From contig RXJR01000022.1 in NCBI GenBank assembly GCA_003963305.1, positions 124,001 through 188,000 on the forward strand: a stretch of 64,000 nucleotides of DNA, read 5' to 3'. Below the pieces are notes generated by a model. That model did not search any database, was not told the origin of the DNA, and saw only the letters and a program-made list of their open reading frames with translations. Below, piece by piece: positions 16,944 through 25,727 of this stretch. This stretch comes from Candidatus Melainabacteria bacterium (GTDB lineage: Bacteria; Cyanobacteriota; Vampirovibrionia; Obscuribacterales; Obscuribacteraceae). Every line of letters starts with the position of its first letter. Within the stretch, counting starts at the first letter, position 1. The position numbers and the translations under genes are program-made.

Positions 16944-17318
16944 GCGAGATCCTTCAAATTACAAGGCGGAGAATATAAATGTTTACGAAGAAGATTGATG
17001 CATAGACGTTCGCAAGAACACCATCTATGCTGGCCGCAAGGCGATTTACTATGGGTACAATTTACACTCATGCCACTAGTTTTTAAAGGGCTCAAACGCC
17101 CATATTCAGAAGTTTCCTTCTAAAGTAAGTTAAAAGGTTTCTTGGAATGACGAAAATCACCGCGCGTCGAAAGCTAGATATCATGCGGTTTTCCAATAGA
17201 CAACAACTGGATAGCCTTTAGACTACTAGTTCGCGAGATTCCACTCCTCCTACGAGTGCACTTCGTTGAGACCTACTACTGATGCGGACAGGCAGAGAGC
17301 ACAAACAAGCGAAATTTT
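16944..17318. other. intergenic region between RHH gene and selD
   Basis: 375 bases separating two divergently read genes. It must carry promoters for both, but I see no convincing -35/-10 pair. Short hairpins are visible (GGGC/GCCC around 17080-17095; CACTC/GAGTG around 17252-17268). I searched it for a selenocysteine tRNA because selD follows and found no tRNA-like cloverleaf. Confidence 0.4.
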
Positions 17319-18386
17319 ATGACTGATGAGCGTCAAACTGCTTCAAAAATATTGACAGCGAACGTAAAAGCTGGCGGTTGTGCCGCAAAGATTGGAGCGG
17401 CAGAGTTACAGCAAATCCTCACAAACCTACCGCTAACCACTTCTCCGAATTTATTGACAGGTATGGAGCATTTCGAAGATGCTGCTGTCTACAAGCTTTC
17501 AGACGAACTGGCGATCATTCAAACAATCGATTTCTTCCCGCCTGTAGTAGACGACCCCTACCTATATGGAATGATCGCAGCTACAAATGCTCTTTCTGAT
17601 GTCTATGCGATGGGCGGCACTCCTCTTCTGGCATTGAATGTGCTGTGCTTTCCTACCTGCGATTTCCCAATTGAGGTAGTACGAGATATAGTCAGAGGCG
17701 GAGCTGCACAGGTGCAGGCTGCAGGAGCCATTCTTGCCGGTGGACACTCGATTCAATCGCACGAACCGATATACGGACTGTCGGTGACAGGCATTGTCCA
17801 TCCATCACAGGTGCTCACCAACGGTGGTGCAAAAGATGGCGACGCGATCGTAGTTTGCAAGCCAATCGGCACAGGCGTTGCATTTCTGGGCATGAAAGCC
17901 AATATTATGTCAAAACAGTCAGATGACCTTCTCCTGAAAAGTCTCACTACACTCAATAAGAAGTCTCTGGAGATAGCGTTGAAATATAGTCCTGATGCCG
18001 CCACGGATGTCACCGGCTTCGGCTTGATCGGTCATGTGCACGAGATGGCTAAGGCGAGTGGGTTATCAGCTCGCATCATGACCGACAAGATCCCTTTCTT
18101 GCCTGAAGTGCTCGAACTTGCCGAACAGGGCTTCGTGCCAGCCGGAGCGTATGGCAACAGAAAATCATATGAGCAATTCACTACCTATATAGAGGATGTT
18201 GAACTGTCGATTACTGATCTCCTTTTCGATCCACAAACATCAGGTGGACTACTTTTGGCCATTCCATTTGAAAAATCGGAACAACTCGTAAAGGAATTGA
18301 TCGCATCAGATATACAAGCGTCATCCATAGGAATTTTCAAAACGGGCAAAAGTGGATTCGTAGAGGTGGGAAATAATGAGCGTTGA
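17319..18386 (+). CDS. selD: selenide, water dikinase (selenophosphate synthetase)
   Basis: Makes selenophosphate from selenide and ATP, the selenium donor for Sec, 2-selenouridine tRNA or selenium cofactors. The catalytic Cys21 and Lys24 lie in AGGCAAKIG, the Cys form of the usual Sec/Cys site. Asp residues of the ATP/Mg site are seen in HFEDAAVY, QTIDFFPP and NALSDVYAMGG; the GGHSIQ and DVTGFGLIGH motifs are present. Length (355) is normal. ATG at 17319 has only a weak ribosome-binding site. It overlaps yedF by 11 bases, so the pair is one transcription unit. Confidence 0.96.
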   Translation: MTDERQTASKILTANVKAGGCAAKIGAAELQQILTNLPLTTSPNLLTGMEHFEDAAVYKLSDELAIIQTIDFFPPVVDDPYLYGMIAATNALSDVYAMGGTPLLALNVLCFPTCDFPIEVVRDIVRGGAAQVQAAGAILAGGHSIQSHEPIYGLSVTGIVHPSQVLTNGGAKDGDAIVVCKPIGTGVAFLGMKANIMSKQSDDLLLKSLTTLNKKSLEIALKYSPDAATDVTGFGLIGHVHEMAKASGLSARIMTDKIPFLPEVLELAEQGFVPAGAYGNRKSYEQFTTYIEDVELSITDLLFDPQTSGGLLLAIPFEKSEQLVKELIASDIQASSIGIFKTGKSGFVEVGNNER

Positions 18387-19044
18387 CAAAATTACAGAAA
18401 AGACGGTTGATTTGCGCGGCTTGATTTGCCCGGAACCAGTTCTTCGAACCAAAAAGCTTCTTGATGATGCCTCGATTCAAAAGGTCGAAGCAATAGTCGA
18501 CGGTGAAGTCAACGTAAACAATTTGCGACGATTGGCAGGCTCTCTGAAATTGCAATTCGCGAGCACGGCGAAAGACGACAATTTCGTGGTGACATTGCAA
18601 CGCAATCAGGCACAAGCTGCTGCCGAAACGATTTCCAAAGCAGATCCTGCACCAGGCGAGACCCATTCTCACGCTTCTGCCGTGAAGGCGGGGAACGGAA
18701 AAACTGAGGTGGGCACCGTTGTATTCCTTGGTAAGGACAAGTTTGGTGATGGAGATCCGGAATTCAGCACCACTCTTTTGAATATGTTTTTGCAGACATT
18801 ATTTGAATCGGGACAGAGACCAAGAGCAATTTTGATGGCTAATACCGGTGTTCGCCTGATGGCTCCTGAGTCACCTGCTCTCAAGGTGCTGGAAGATTTC
18901 AGAAAAGCAGGTTGTGAAGTTCTGGCTTGTGGTCTGTGCGTCGAATTCTATGGTCTGAAAGGAAAAATTCCAGTCGAGCAGATCACAAATATGTTCGCTA
19001 TCAGCGAATACATGTTTGCCGCAGACAAAGTGATCAGTCCATGA
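18376..19044 (+). CDS. yedF: selenium-metabolism protein YedF (TusA + DsrE-like domains)
   Basis: The N-terminal 75 residues are a TusA/SirA domain with Cys18 in LRGLICPEPVL. After an Ala-rich linker, residues 110-222 form a DsrE/DsrF-like domain with Cys residues in GCEVLACGLC. This two-domain form is the family linked to selenium use and generally found with selD; it may carry or deliver reduced selenium or sulfur. ATG at 18376 lies inside the end of selD with GAGGTGGG just upstream. No selA, selB, selU or selenium-dependent hydroxylase gene is in the window, so which selenium use it serves is open. Confidence 0.92.
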   Translation: MSVDKITEKTVDLRGLICPEPVLRTKKLLDDASIQKVEAIVDGEVNVNNLRRLAGSLKLQFASTAKDDNFVVTLQRNQAQAAAETISKADPAPGETHSHASAVKAGNGKTEVGTVVFLGKDKFGDGDPEFSTTLLNMFLQTLFESGQRPRAILMANTGVRLMAPESPALKVLEDFRKAGCEVLACGLCVEFYGLKGKIPVEQITNMFAISEYMFAADKVISP

Positions 19045-19379
19045 GACAGCCCACGAAAGCAGTATGGATTCTTGGTCCGGCGTTGAAGCCTTGATACCGA
19101 TACTGGTGCCTGGTGGTCTGTTATTCCAGGATACGTCAGGCATTTTCGTCGAATTCGTCCGATAGTGTAATCTCGCCGTCTTCGTTGCCTCACCCAAGCA
19201 TCGTGGGATGCAGACGAAAGTGACCAGGGACTAACCGGCTGTGCAGATTAAGTGTAATTTATCACCGCACTACTACGTGACTTCCCCAGGTTTATTGGAG
19301 TGCACGGCTTTCACTCGGCTTTCATTTAATAGAACTTATTGTTACACTGGCAGCGGAATCCAGCCTGGCGGTAGGAAAT
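19045..19379. other. intergenic region after yedF
   Basis: About 335 bases between the yedF stop and the small membrane-peptide gene. I see no strong terminator hairpin and no convincing coding frame here. It should hold the promoter of the small gene, but no clear -35/-10 pair stands out. Confidence 0.4.
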
Positions 19380-19523
19380 ATGCACTTTTTCTTTGTCGAA
19401 ACCCTGCACGACATTTTGCACAGCGCTACAACCTGGCTGACGGTCGGACTGGTGCTGGGGTCCGTCGCTTCAATCTACATATTCTTTCGCCTGTTCGAGA
19501 GCGATCTTTTCCGAGCGGACTGA
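19380..19523 (+). CDS. probable 47-residue single-TM membrane peptide
   Basis: ATG at 19380, TGA at 19521-19523. The product starts MHFFFVETLHDILH, has a hydrophobic helix from about 18 to 39 (TWLTVGLVLGSVASIYIFF) and ends with a short acidic tail (FESDLFRAD). TAGGAA precedes the ATG by a few bases. It occupies an otherwise empty 560-base gap and does not overlap other genes. Small single-helix proteins like this often attach to membrane complexes, but I do not recognise it. Chance origin is possible; the good ribosome-binding site and well-formed helix argue for a gene. Confidence 0.5.
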   Translation: MHFFFVETLHDILHSATTWLTVGLVLGSVASIYIFFRLFESDLFRAD

Positions 19524-19606
19524 GTCACTTACTCAGCTAACTCACACAGCTAAGTCATCCAGCCACCTTGTTCACACACGCACAGTAAGTGCTTGTGCAA
19601 ATTGGT

Positions 19607-20653
19607 CTAGCATTCAGGAAACAGATAATCGATCTCGTTTCGGGTAGGCAGCGATTCAACCGCACTGACTTTTCTTGTAGCCAGTGCGCCGACGGCATTG
19701 GCAAAGCGTCCGACCTGCTGCCACTCAGACTGCGAAAGGGACGAGATATTGTCTCTGGTAACGTGGCACTCAGTCAGAGCAACCATAACCGCGGCCACAT
19801 AGGCATCGCCCGCGCCAATCGAGCAAACGGTATCAACACTAACTGGTGAATTGAACACTGAGAAACTTTCAGTCACGATCATTGAACCGCGCGCTCCTAA
19901 CGTAAGCAAGACTGCGGCAGGCGAGTGTTCGCCAATAAAAGTATCGATCGCCTTTTTCAGCTCGCAGACATTCGGATCGCTGAGCTGAAAATCAACTGAT
20001 TCCAGAACAGTCAAATATTGATTAACTGTGTCACGCGAAAGTCCTGTCCAGAAGCCGAGTTCGGCAAGATTGATCTTGATAATATCTGCAAGTTGCATTG
20101 CTTTTCGTGCGTCTTGAATTGATTCGCTGCTGTCTGTTGGAAAACTGGCGTCAAATGAAACAAGCACCTTAAGTGAGTGGGCTATTTCAAGCGCCTTCAG
20201 TACAGCCGTTTTGCGTGGCTCAATGGTCAGGGATATTCCAGTTGCGTGAATAAAAGATGCCTTGTTAAAAGCATCGTAGGTAATATCATCTTCGCAAAGC
20301 ATGATGGCAGCATTTGGTTTGGGCCAGTTGTAGTAAATGGCTTCGTCTGCTTGATCGCGAATACCATAGCAATTTGCAGTCGGAAACATGGAATCAACAT
20401 ACAAGAAATCCAGATCCACTTTTTCTTCGAGCAACTTATCCCGGACAAGATCTGAGTGAACATCAGTGCCGATCTTAGCGATCAGTCTGGCTGAGCCGCC
20501 CAGCCGAGAGACAGCCACTGACACGTTAGTGGCATTTCCACCAAGGGCGCGATGAAACTCGGTCGAATCTTTCAAGCTTCGGCCGACATCCAGAGAAATC
20601 CAATCAACGACTATTTCGCCGATTGTGATGATAACGCTATTTGTTGATTCCAA
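19607..20653 (-). CDS. PfkB-family carbohydrate kinase
   Basis: ATP-dependent sugar kinase of the ribokinase fold. The N-terminal GGNATNVSVAVSRLGG motif (near 38-53) and the C-terminal anion hole CSIGAGDAYVAAV with catalytic Asp (near 282) are intact. Sequence around YYNWPKPNAA and FDASFPT recalls fructokinase/IolC-like members, but the substrate cannot be assigned. The reading begins with TTG at 20653 and lacks a good ribosome-binding site, so the exact start is uncertain. It follows the SCP2-like gene by 46 bases and probably belongs to the same operon as the Fe-dependent alcohol dehydrogenase. Confidence 0.86.
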   Translation of the reverse strand: MESTNSVIITIGEIVVDWISLDVGRSLKDSTEFHRALGGNATNVSVAVSRLGGSARLIAKIGTDVHSDLVRDKLLEEKVDLDFLYVDSMFPTANCYGIRDQADEAIYYNWPKPNAAIMLCEDDITYDAFNKASFIHATGISLTIEPRKTAVLKALEIAHSLKVLVSFDASFPTDSSESIQDARKAMQLADIIKINLAELGFWTGLSRDTVNQYLTVLESVDFQLSDPNVCELKKAIDTFIGEHSPAAVLLTLGARGSMIVTESFSVFNSPVSVDTVCSIGAGDAYVAAVMVALTECHVTRDNISSLSQSEWQQVGRFANAVGALATRKVSAVESLPTRNEIDYLFPEC

Positions 20654-20699
20654 CGTTTATAGGGAGTACTGGACGAGAGCAAACTGCACAAATGAAACT

Positions 20700-21116
20700 C
20701 TATTTGGCAGCGACCTGTTTCGAGCAGTGTTTGTTGTAGATTTCAGGATAGAGATCGAAGGCTGGTTTGATTACAGGCAACAAGGCTAGAGCCTGATTGA
20801 CTGGACCTTTCGATACGATCTTGCCGGTAAGTATCGCCACCGGTACGCCGATTTTGCCAAGCCAGAATTCATGCGCAACATCTGACTTCATGAACATTTC
20901 TACTATGGGTTTAACCGCACAATCACCCAAATAAATCTTCATTTGAGTGCCATCGCTGCAATCGACAGTAACGCGACCTTCCGGTTCTCTGTAGTGAAAC
21001 TGGGCAATCATTTTTGATTGCAGAAGCTTTGGACCCATCGCCGGATCATTGGCGACTGCTGTCCATAGTTCATGCATGACTGCGTTTAGTTCTTCAGTGG
21101 TCGCGTAAACCGCCAT
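20700..21116 (-). CDS. SCP2-like (sterol-carrier-type) domain protein
   Basis: 138 residues with the fold pattern of the SCP2 family: an N-terminal helix (TEELNAVMHELWTAVAND), strands FHYREPEGRVTVDCSDG and MKIYLGD, then the helix-rich AILTGKIVSKGPVNQALALLPVIKPAF segment typical of lipid-binding SCP2 domains. No signal peptide, so cytoplasmic. Its ATG shares one base with the stop of the upstream alcohol dehydrogenase gene (TAATG), indicating translational coupling. A lipid or hydrophobic-ligand carrier role in the same pathway is an inference. Confidence 0.7.
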   Translation of the reverse strand: MAVYATTEELNAVMHELWTAVANDPAMGPKLLQSKMIAQFHYREPEGRVTVDCSDGTQMKIYLGDCAVKPIVEMFMKSDVAHEFWLGKIGVPVAILTGKIVSKGPVNQALALLPVIKPAFDLYPEIYNKHCSKQVAAK

Positions 21117-22270
21117 TAATAAGCCCTCTCGTATATCTCGATAATATCTTGTGCCGAGCTTTCCTTCGGATTGAACATTATTGCAGGATCTGTTGCCGCC
21201 AGAAAGGCCAGCTCCTCTAGTTGTGTCTCATTCAGAGCCGGAATCCCGGTGTCACGTAAACGTGCCGGCAAGCCGACTCTAGCCGAGATATCAGACACAG
21301 CTTTGATCAAAGCGGAAGCCGCATCGTTGTCATTAGCACTTGATGAAAAATTCAAATACCTGCTTATCAATGCGTATCGATTCGCAACCGTGTCCACGTT
21401 GAAAGTCATGCAATGGGGAAGCAAGATTGAGTTGGCCAGACCGTGATGGGTGCCGAATGTCGCACCGGTGGCATGAGCCAGGGCGTGCACAATACCGACG
21501 CCCGAATTGGTGAAGGCTACGCCTGCCATCGCGCTGGCCACCAGCGTGCCGGAGCGCGCTTCTATATCCGCACCATCAGCGGTAGCACGCGGTAAGAATT
21601 CGAAAAGCATCCGCAACGCTTCCAGGCAAAGCGCGTCTGTGAAAGGCGAGCTGCTTATAACAGCCGAGAATGACTCTATAGCGTGAGTGATGGCATCAAG
21701 CCCAGTGGCTGCAGTGAGACGAGCGGGCAGCGAAACAAGCAGAGTCGGGTCAAGTAAAGCTGCATTGGGAGCAAGAAATCTGCTGCCGAACAGCAGTTTT
21801 TTGCCTTCCTTGTGATTCTTCACCATCGCCACCATCGAGACCTCAGAGCCAGTGCCGGCTGTGGTCGGGATACACACGATGGGCAAGAGTGGAGCGGTCA
21901 GGTTATTTAGCCCCTGGTAGTCAAGAAGCGGTCCACCCAGAGAGACACAGATGTTTACGACTTTAGCTGTATCGATTACTGAGCCGCCACCGATCGCCAG
22001 AAAGGAGTCTGCCCCGAATTGTCGGGCTACTTCAGCAGCCTTATCGACTGTCTCAACATCAGAATCTGAAGGAACGTCTGTGAAGAGACAATAAGAGTCC
22101 TTATCAAATGCATCGATAATCGGATTCAAAATTCCTGTTTTCGCCAAGACAGCATCACTAACAATAAATGTCTTGCTTCCCCCTAGCTCCTTGGCAACCT
22201 CAAAAGCGGTACTCGCCAAGCCTTCTCCACAGGTCACTTTAGTCGGTGAATGAAATACAAAAGGATTCAT
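21116..22270 (-). CDS. iron-containing (group III) alcohol dehydrogenase
   Basis: NAD(P)-dependent dehydrogenase of the Fe-ADH family. The coenzyme motif GGGSVIDTAK lies near 94-103, IPTTAGTGSEVS near 134-145. Metal ligands are visible in DAITHAIES (Asp/His near 190-195), HALAHATGA (near 260) and HHGLANSILLPH (near 272-283). Length (384) is normal. ATG at 22270. Substrate is unknown; family members act on ethanol, butanol, propanediol, lactaldehyde and 4-hydroxybutyrate. It leads a set with the SCP2-like protein and the PfkB kinase. Confidence 0.93.
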   Translation of the reverse strand: MNPFVFHSPTKVTCGEGLASTAFEVAKELGGSKTFIVSDAVLAKTGILNPIIDAFDKDSYCLFTDVPSDSDVETVDKAAEVARQFGADSFLAIGGGSVIDTAKVVNICVSLGGPLLDYQGLNNLTAPLLPIVCIPTTAGTGSEVSMVAMVKNHKEGKKLLFGSRFLAPNAALLDPTLLVSLPARLTAATGLDAITHAIESFSAVISSSPFTDALCLEALRMLFEFLPRATADGADIEARSGTLVASAMAGVAFTNSGVGIVHALAHATGATFGTHHGLANSILLPHCMTFNVDTVANRYALISRYLNFSSSANDNDAASALIKAVSDISARVGLPARLRDTGIPALNETQLEELAFLAATDPAIMFNPKESSAQDIIEIYERAY

Positions 22271-22650
22271 GTCAGTCTCGTTGAAATTTCCATATCTGTC
22301 GCATAGCCTTCAAATAGCCATAAAACGAGCCAGTGGGCTTTGCAGAACCGTTCTTATCAATTAGAACACGAACATCACGAAGATAACAAATTCTTCATTG
22401 GCTTTGCATCCCAGTAAGGATCGCGTTAGAAGCTGGTTAGACCATATTTGAAACTAGCTTTTACATGCTAGATTGGGCAAACTTCCTTGACCATACGGAT
22501 GCGTTTCCACTAGTATTGGCAGAATATTGACATCCAAAGGCAGTTACCTATTTCAGCGCCCGCCGATGCGTTTCTTAAAAGTGATACAACGGCACTTACC
22601 AGGCGACTAAACAGACCGAACCCATAACGGGCTAGTTCAAGGGGATTTAA
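22271..22650. other. divergent intergenic region between Fe-ADH and lptD-like genes
   Basis: 380 bases between two divergently read genes. It contains a candidate sigma-70 promoter for lptD (see the separate entry). No open frame with coding character is visible; the rest shows no repeat or strong hairpin. Confidence 0.45.
22527..22554 (+). promoter_or_regulatory. candidate promoter of the lptD-like gene
   Basis: TTGACA at 22527-22532 matches a consensus -35. After 16 bases TATTTC (22549-22554) is a weak -10. The predicted leader to the ATG at 22651 would be about 90 bases. Only the -35 is strong. Confidence 0.3.
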
Positions 22651-24726
22651 ATGGCATTCAAGCCAGAGAACGGGGCAAAGAAAGGCTTATACCTGGCACT
22701 GAGTCTGGTACTGGCGTTCCAGACGACCTGCAGTTATCAAGCGCTCGCGCAAGCAGCGGGTCCGACAGGAACCATGCTTCTGCCGATGACGCCAAAACTC
22801 GATGTACCTAAAGCACCTCCGGTTGCTCCTCCTTCACCAGCGCCTGCGGCCGGCACCTCCTCTGCACCAGCAGCAGTGCCATCGATTTCCGGCGACATAA
22901 CTGAAAGCGACGAACTTTTACCCAGCCCTGAAAGCGATCAAAAACTCTCGAAAGAAAAACCGGCAGCTGACAAAGCACCTGCTACCGCACCGATGCAGGG
23001 CTCGGCGAACTCATCTACAGCCTCGCCTGATGATACTTCAGATGCCATTGCTGACGATACCACTCTGAAAGGCACAGTTCAGATCGTTGCTGACGATACG
23101 GAGTACGACCAGGAGAAAAATACATTCCTGGGCACGGGTAATGCCGTTGCAATCATCGCAGGGCAGAACTCCAAGCTCGAAGCCGACATGATTCTGTACG
23201 ACCAAAACGATCAGACCATGGACGCCCGTGGGAACGTTCGCATAACCCGCAACGGGCAACTGACGACAGGAAGCTCTTTCAAATTCAATGTCACTTCAGA
23301 TGAATATCTGATCACCAAACCTGATACGGAAGTGCAAGGCTCGACCGTTGTGGCTCGGTACGCCAAAGGAACGAAAGACGGTCTTACCTTCATCAAGGGA
23401 ACGATGACGCCTCCAAAGGCGTTCTACATGCAGCGCAACGCCATGTGGGGTCCGGTCAGCTATCGCGATGACGTAGCCGGTAAACAACAGCATCCTGATG
23501 CCTATCTTGGCGGCAAGCAGCATTTTAAATTCAAGGCCAACAAAATGGTCTATGAACGGTATAAAGATGAAGGCAACCTCACCATGTTCGGTGCCAGATT
23601 GCAGTTCAACAACTTCAGCATTCCCATGGGTAAAGTGGTCGCCACTGCCGGCGGTGAAACACGGGTCACCTTGCCGGTTACACCTTATATCGGCAACAAC
23701 TTGCAGTCAGGCGGCATCAACGTAGGTCCGAAGTTCAACACCGGGATCGGCAAAGATGGCGTTCTCTCCTGGTCTCCAATGATTCAATTTGGCGGCAATC
23801 AAGTGGGACAGAGTGCGTCTACTGATCCAAACAACGGCAAAATCGGTCTGGCAGGGCAAGTCTCATTCACAAACGACAGAGTAACATCGCACTTGGCCTA
23901 CGGTTCAGTCAGCAATATGCTGGTTGGTGACCTCAAATTCGGTATAACCAGAAACTTGCGATTCCAGGCTGGTATCAACCGTTTCTTGAGCGATGGACTC
24001 TACGGTATGCGCCGCGCTCGGGCTATCGCCGAGGTCTATCACAACAAAACGTTCAACAAAGTCCCATTCATGCAGAACGTCAACTTCCGCTCTGCCGCCG
24101 GCGTAGCTCAAGACAACCCACAATTGATTAACCAGGCCGGAAGCGCCTACGCCAACCTGTTCGGAACCGCAGCTCAGAACAAAACCGTAATGACTACAGC
24201 AGCGCGTATCTCGGAACAATTGACCGCCACAACACACAACTTGTTCGTAGTCGGAGACGACAAATACGGCGTCAAGTCTTACTTCTACGGTGGCATCGGT
24301 GCTAGCGCATACTCGACAGGCAACGCTCGCCTGATGGGTCAAGCTGGTCCTGTGCTCGACATGCACTTGAACAAAGTGCGATTGCAGACCGGTTACACAC
24401 AATCGGCCGTAAGAGGCTCTTCACCGTTCGTATTCGACCAATTCATTCAGGGTTCGCGTTCGGCTTACATATCAGGCGACATCAAAGCCTCAAAGTTCGT
24501 CACTGTCGGCGGCACGTTGGGCTGGAACTTCAACGCCAACATGGCTTACGCCAAGACGCTGACGGCAGCTATCGGACCTGAAGACTTCAAGGTCATTCTC
24601 TCCCGAGACATGGTGCGCGGCATGAACCGATTCGGTTTCGACATGCTCTACGGTCAACCCGTCCAGTACAACAAGCTGGTCTTGAAAGGAAATCCGGACC
24701 AGGGTCAGCAGGGTAATATCAATTGA
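22651..24726 (+). CDS. lptD: LptD-like LPS-assembly outer-membrane protein (OstA domain plus barrel)
   Basis: 691 residues. A signal peptide (KKGLYLALSLVLAFQ, cleavage near ALAQA about residue 34) is followed by a Pro/Ala-rich spacer to about 145. A LptA/OstA-type beta-jellyroll region (about 145-270) has the typical repeats KGTVQIVADDTEYDQEKN, AIIAGQNSKLEADMILYD and DARGNVRITRNG. The rest is beta-rich with alternating aromatic and polar residues and frequent Gly/Asn turns, fitting a C-terminal barrel. This is the layout of cyanobacterial LptD relatives. It would insert lipopolysaccharide into the outer membrane. ATG at 22651 with AAGGGG seven bases upstream. Its stop overlaps the TTG start of the ROK kinase. 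Confidence 0.8.
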   Translation: MAFKPENGAKKGLYLALSLVLAFQTTCSYQALAQAAGPTGTMLLPMTPKLDVPKAPPVAPPSPAPAAGTSSAPAAVPSISGDITESDELLPSPESDQKLSKEKPAADKAPATAPMQGSANSSTASPDDTSDAIADDTTLKGTVQIVADDTEYDQEKNTFLGTGNAVAIIAGQNSKLEADMILYDQNDQTMDARGNVRITRNGQLTTGSSFKFNVTSDEYLITKPDTEVQGSTVVARYAKGTKDGLTFIKGTMTPPKAFYMQRNAMWGPVSYRDDVAGKQQHPDAYLGGKQHFKFKANKMVYERYKDEGNLTMFGARLQFNNFSIPMGKVVATAGGETRVTLPVTPYIGNNLQSGGINVGPKFNTGIGKDGVLSWSPMIQFGGNQVGQSASTDPNNGKIGLAGQVSFTNDRVTSHLAYGSVSNMLVGDLKFGITRNLRFQAGINRFLSDGLYGMRRARAIAEVYHNKTFNKVPFMQNVNFRSAAGVAQDNPQLINQAGSAYANLFGTAAQNKTVMTTAARISEQLTATTHNLFVVGDDKYGVKSYFYGGIGASAYSTGNARLMGQAGPVLDMHLNKVRLQTGYTQSAVRGSSPFVFDQFIQGSRSAYISGDIKASKFVTVGGTLGWNFNANMAYAKTLTAAIGPEDFKVILSRDMVRGMNRFGFDMLYGQPVQYNKLVLKGNPDQGQQGNIN

Positions 24727-25724
24727 TCCCTACGGAAGGCGTGGGCAGCAAATCGCTTGACTCGATCTTGAAAAACAAGTTGCCGGCTCTCGGTATAGAT
24801 CTTGGTGGCACCAAACTCAGTGCGGCAGTCGTACAAGATTTCAAAGTCGTCTCTGAGCCTCGAACGGTACCGACTCCACATGGCTCTGAAAACATCGTCA
24901 ACGCTATCGTTGAGCTGATTCAAGCTTTTCAGAAAGACCACGTCCTGGCCGGGGCAGGCATAGCCACGGCAGGAGTGGTAGACCCCGAAACAGGAAACAT
25001 TCTCGGTTCTACCGGAAACTTACCGGGATGGTCGGGCACACCGCTGAAAACTTTGATTGAATCGCGCACGATGCTGCCGGTTCGCGTCGACAATGACGCC
25101 AATGCAGCAGCTTATGGTGACGCCCTGGCCATGGGCATGGCAGACAAAGAGTGCGTCATTGGCGTGACACTCGGAACCGGTATCGGTACCGGAATAATCA
25201 TCAACGGAACAGTTTTTCGCGGCTCGAACTTATCCGCAGCTGAAGGTGGGCATATTCGCATAAACCTCGGCAACAAGCGCTTCTGCACATGCGGTCTTTT
25301 TGACTGCTGGGAAGAATATGGCTCCGGTCGCGGACTGGTCGCCACAACCAAAGAGTTGCTGCCCGGTATTACAAGCGCTCAAAGCGAGCTGGCTAATCAC
25401 ATCGAGTTTCTGACGACGCGCATGATTACTGCTGCGGCCGACAACGGTGACCTGATAGCGAAGAAGGGAATTCAAATCTGGCACGAGCATCTCGCTGTTG
25501 GAATCGCCAGCCTGGAGCACCTGATGGACCCTTACTGCTTCATTATCAGCGGCGGCTTGAGCAGTGTGGTAAATTTTGATCTATTGCGCGAAATGGTGAT
25601 TGATCGATGTATGCCTCGGTATGCAGAGAATGTCAAAATCTACCATTCTCAACTGGGAATCTATGCAGGAATCATCGGGGCTGCCCACGAAGTGCTTACG
25701 CACATCAACAGACAAACCGCCTGA
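24723..25724 (+). CDS. ROK-family sugar kinase (glucokinase-like)
   Basis: Phosphorylates glucose or a related hexose with ATP. Phosphate-1 motif LGIDLGGTKLS near residue 23, DNDANAAAYGD with catalytic Asp near 122, GVTLGTGIGTGII near 146 and the ROK zinc motif CTCGLFDCWEEYGSG near 190 (the usual third-Cys environment altered to LFDC) are present. Length (333) is typical. The longest reading starts with TTG at 24723 and overlaps the lptD stop; a GTG at 24741 preceded by GGAAGG is a realistic alternative. Three bases separate it from the downstream TPR gene, so the three are one unit. Confidence 0.9.
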   Translation: MIPTEGVGSKSLDSILKNKLPALGIDLGGTKLSAAVVQDFKVVSEPRTVPTPHGSENIVNAIVELIQAFQKDHVLAGAGIATAGVVDPETGNILGSTGNLPGWSGTPLKTLIESRTMLPVRVDNDANAAAYGDALAMGMADKECVIGVTLGTGIGTGIIINGTVFRGSNLSAAEGGHIRINLGNKRFCTCGLFDCWEEYGSGRGLVATTKELLPGITSAQSELANHIEFLTTRMITAAADNGDLIAKKGIQIWHEHLAVGIASLEHLMDPYCFIISGGLSSVVNFDLLREMVIDRCMPRYAENVKIYHSQLGIYAGIIGAAHEVLTHINRQTA

Positions 25725-25727
25725 TCT

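Noticed and set aside
16944-17318. Selenocysteine tRNA upstream of selD
   Set aside because: A GTTCGCGAGATTCC stretch recalled a T-arm, but acceptor, anticodon and long variable arms could not be formed.
19241-19540. 99-codon plus-strand frame overlapping the small membrane peptide
   Set aside because: Different frame from the 47-residue candidate, no ribosome-binding site, and an Arg/Cys-rich product without any pattern.
23905-24402. 165-codon minus-strand frame inside the lptD-like gene
   Set aside because: Cys/Val-rich antisense shadow of the beta-barrel coding region; no start signal.
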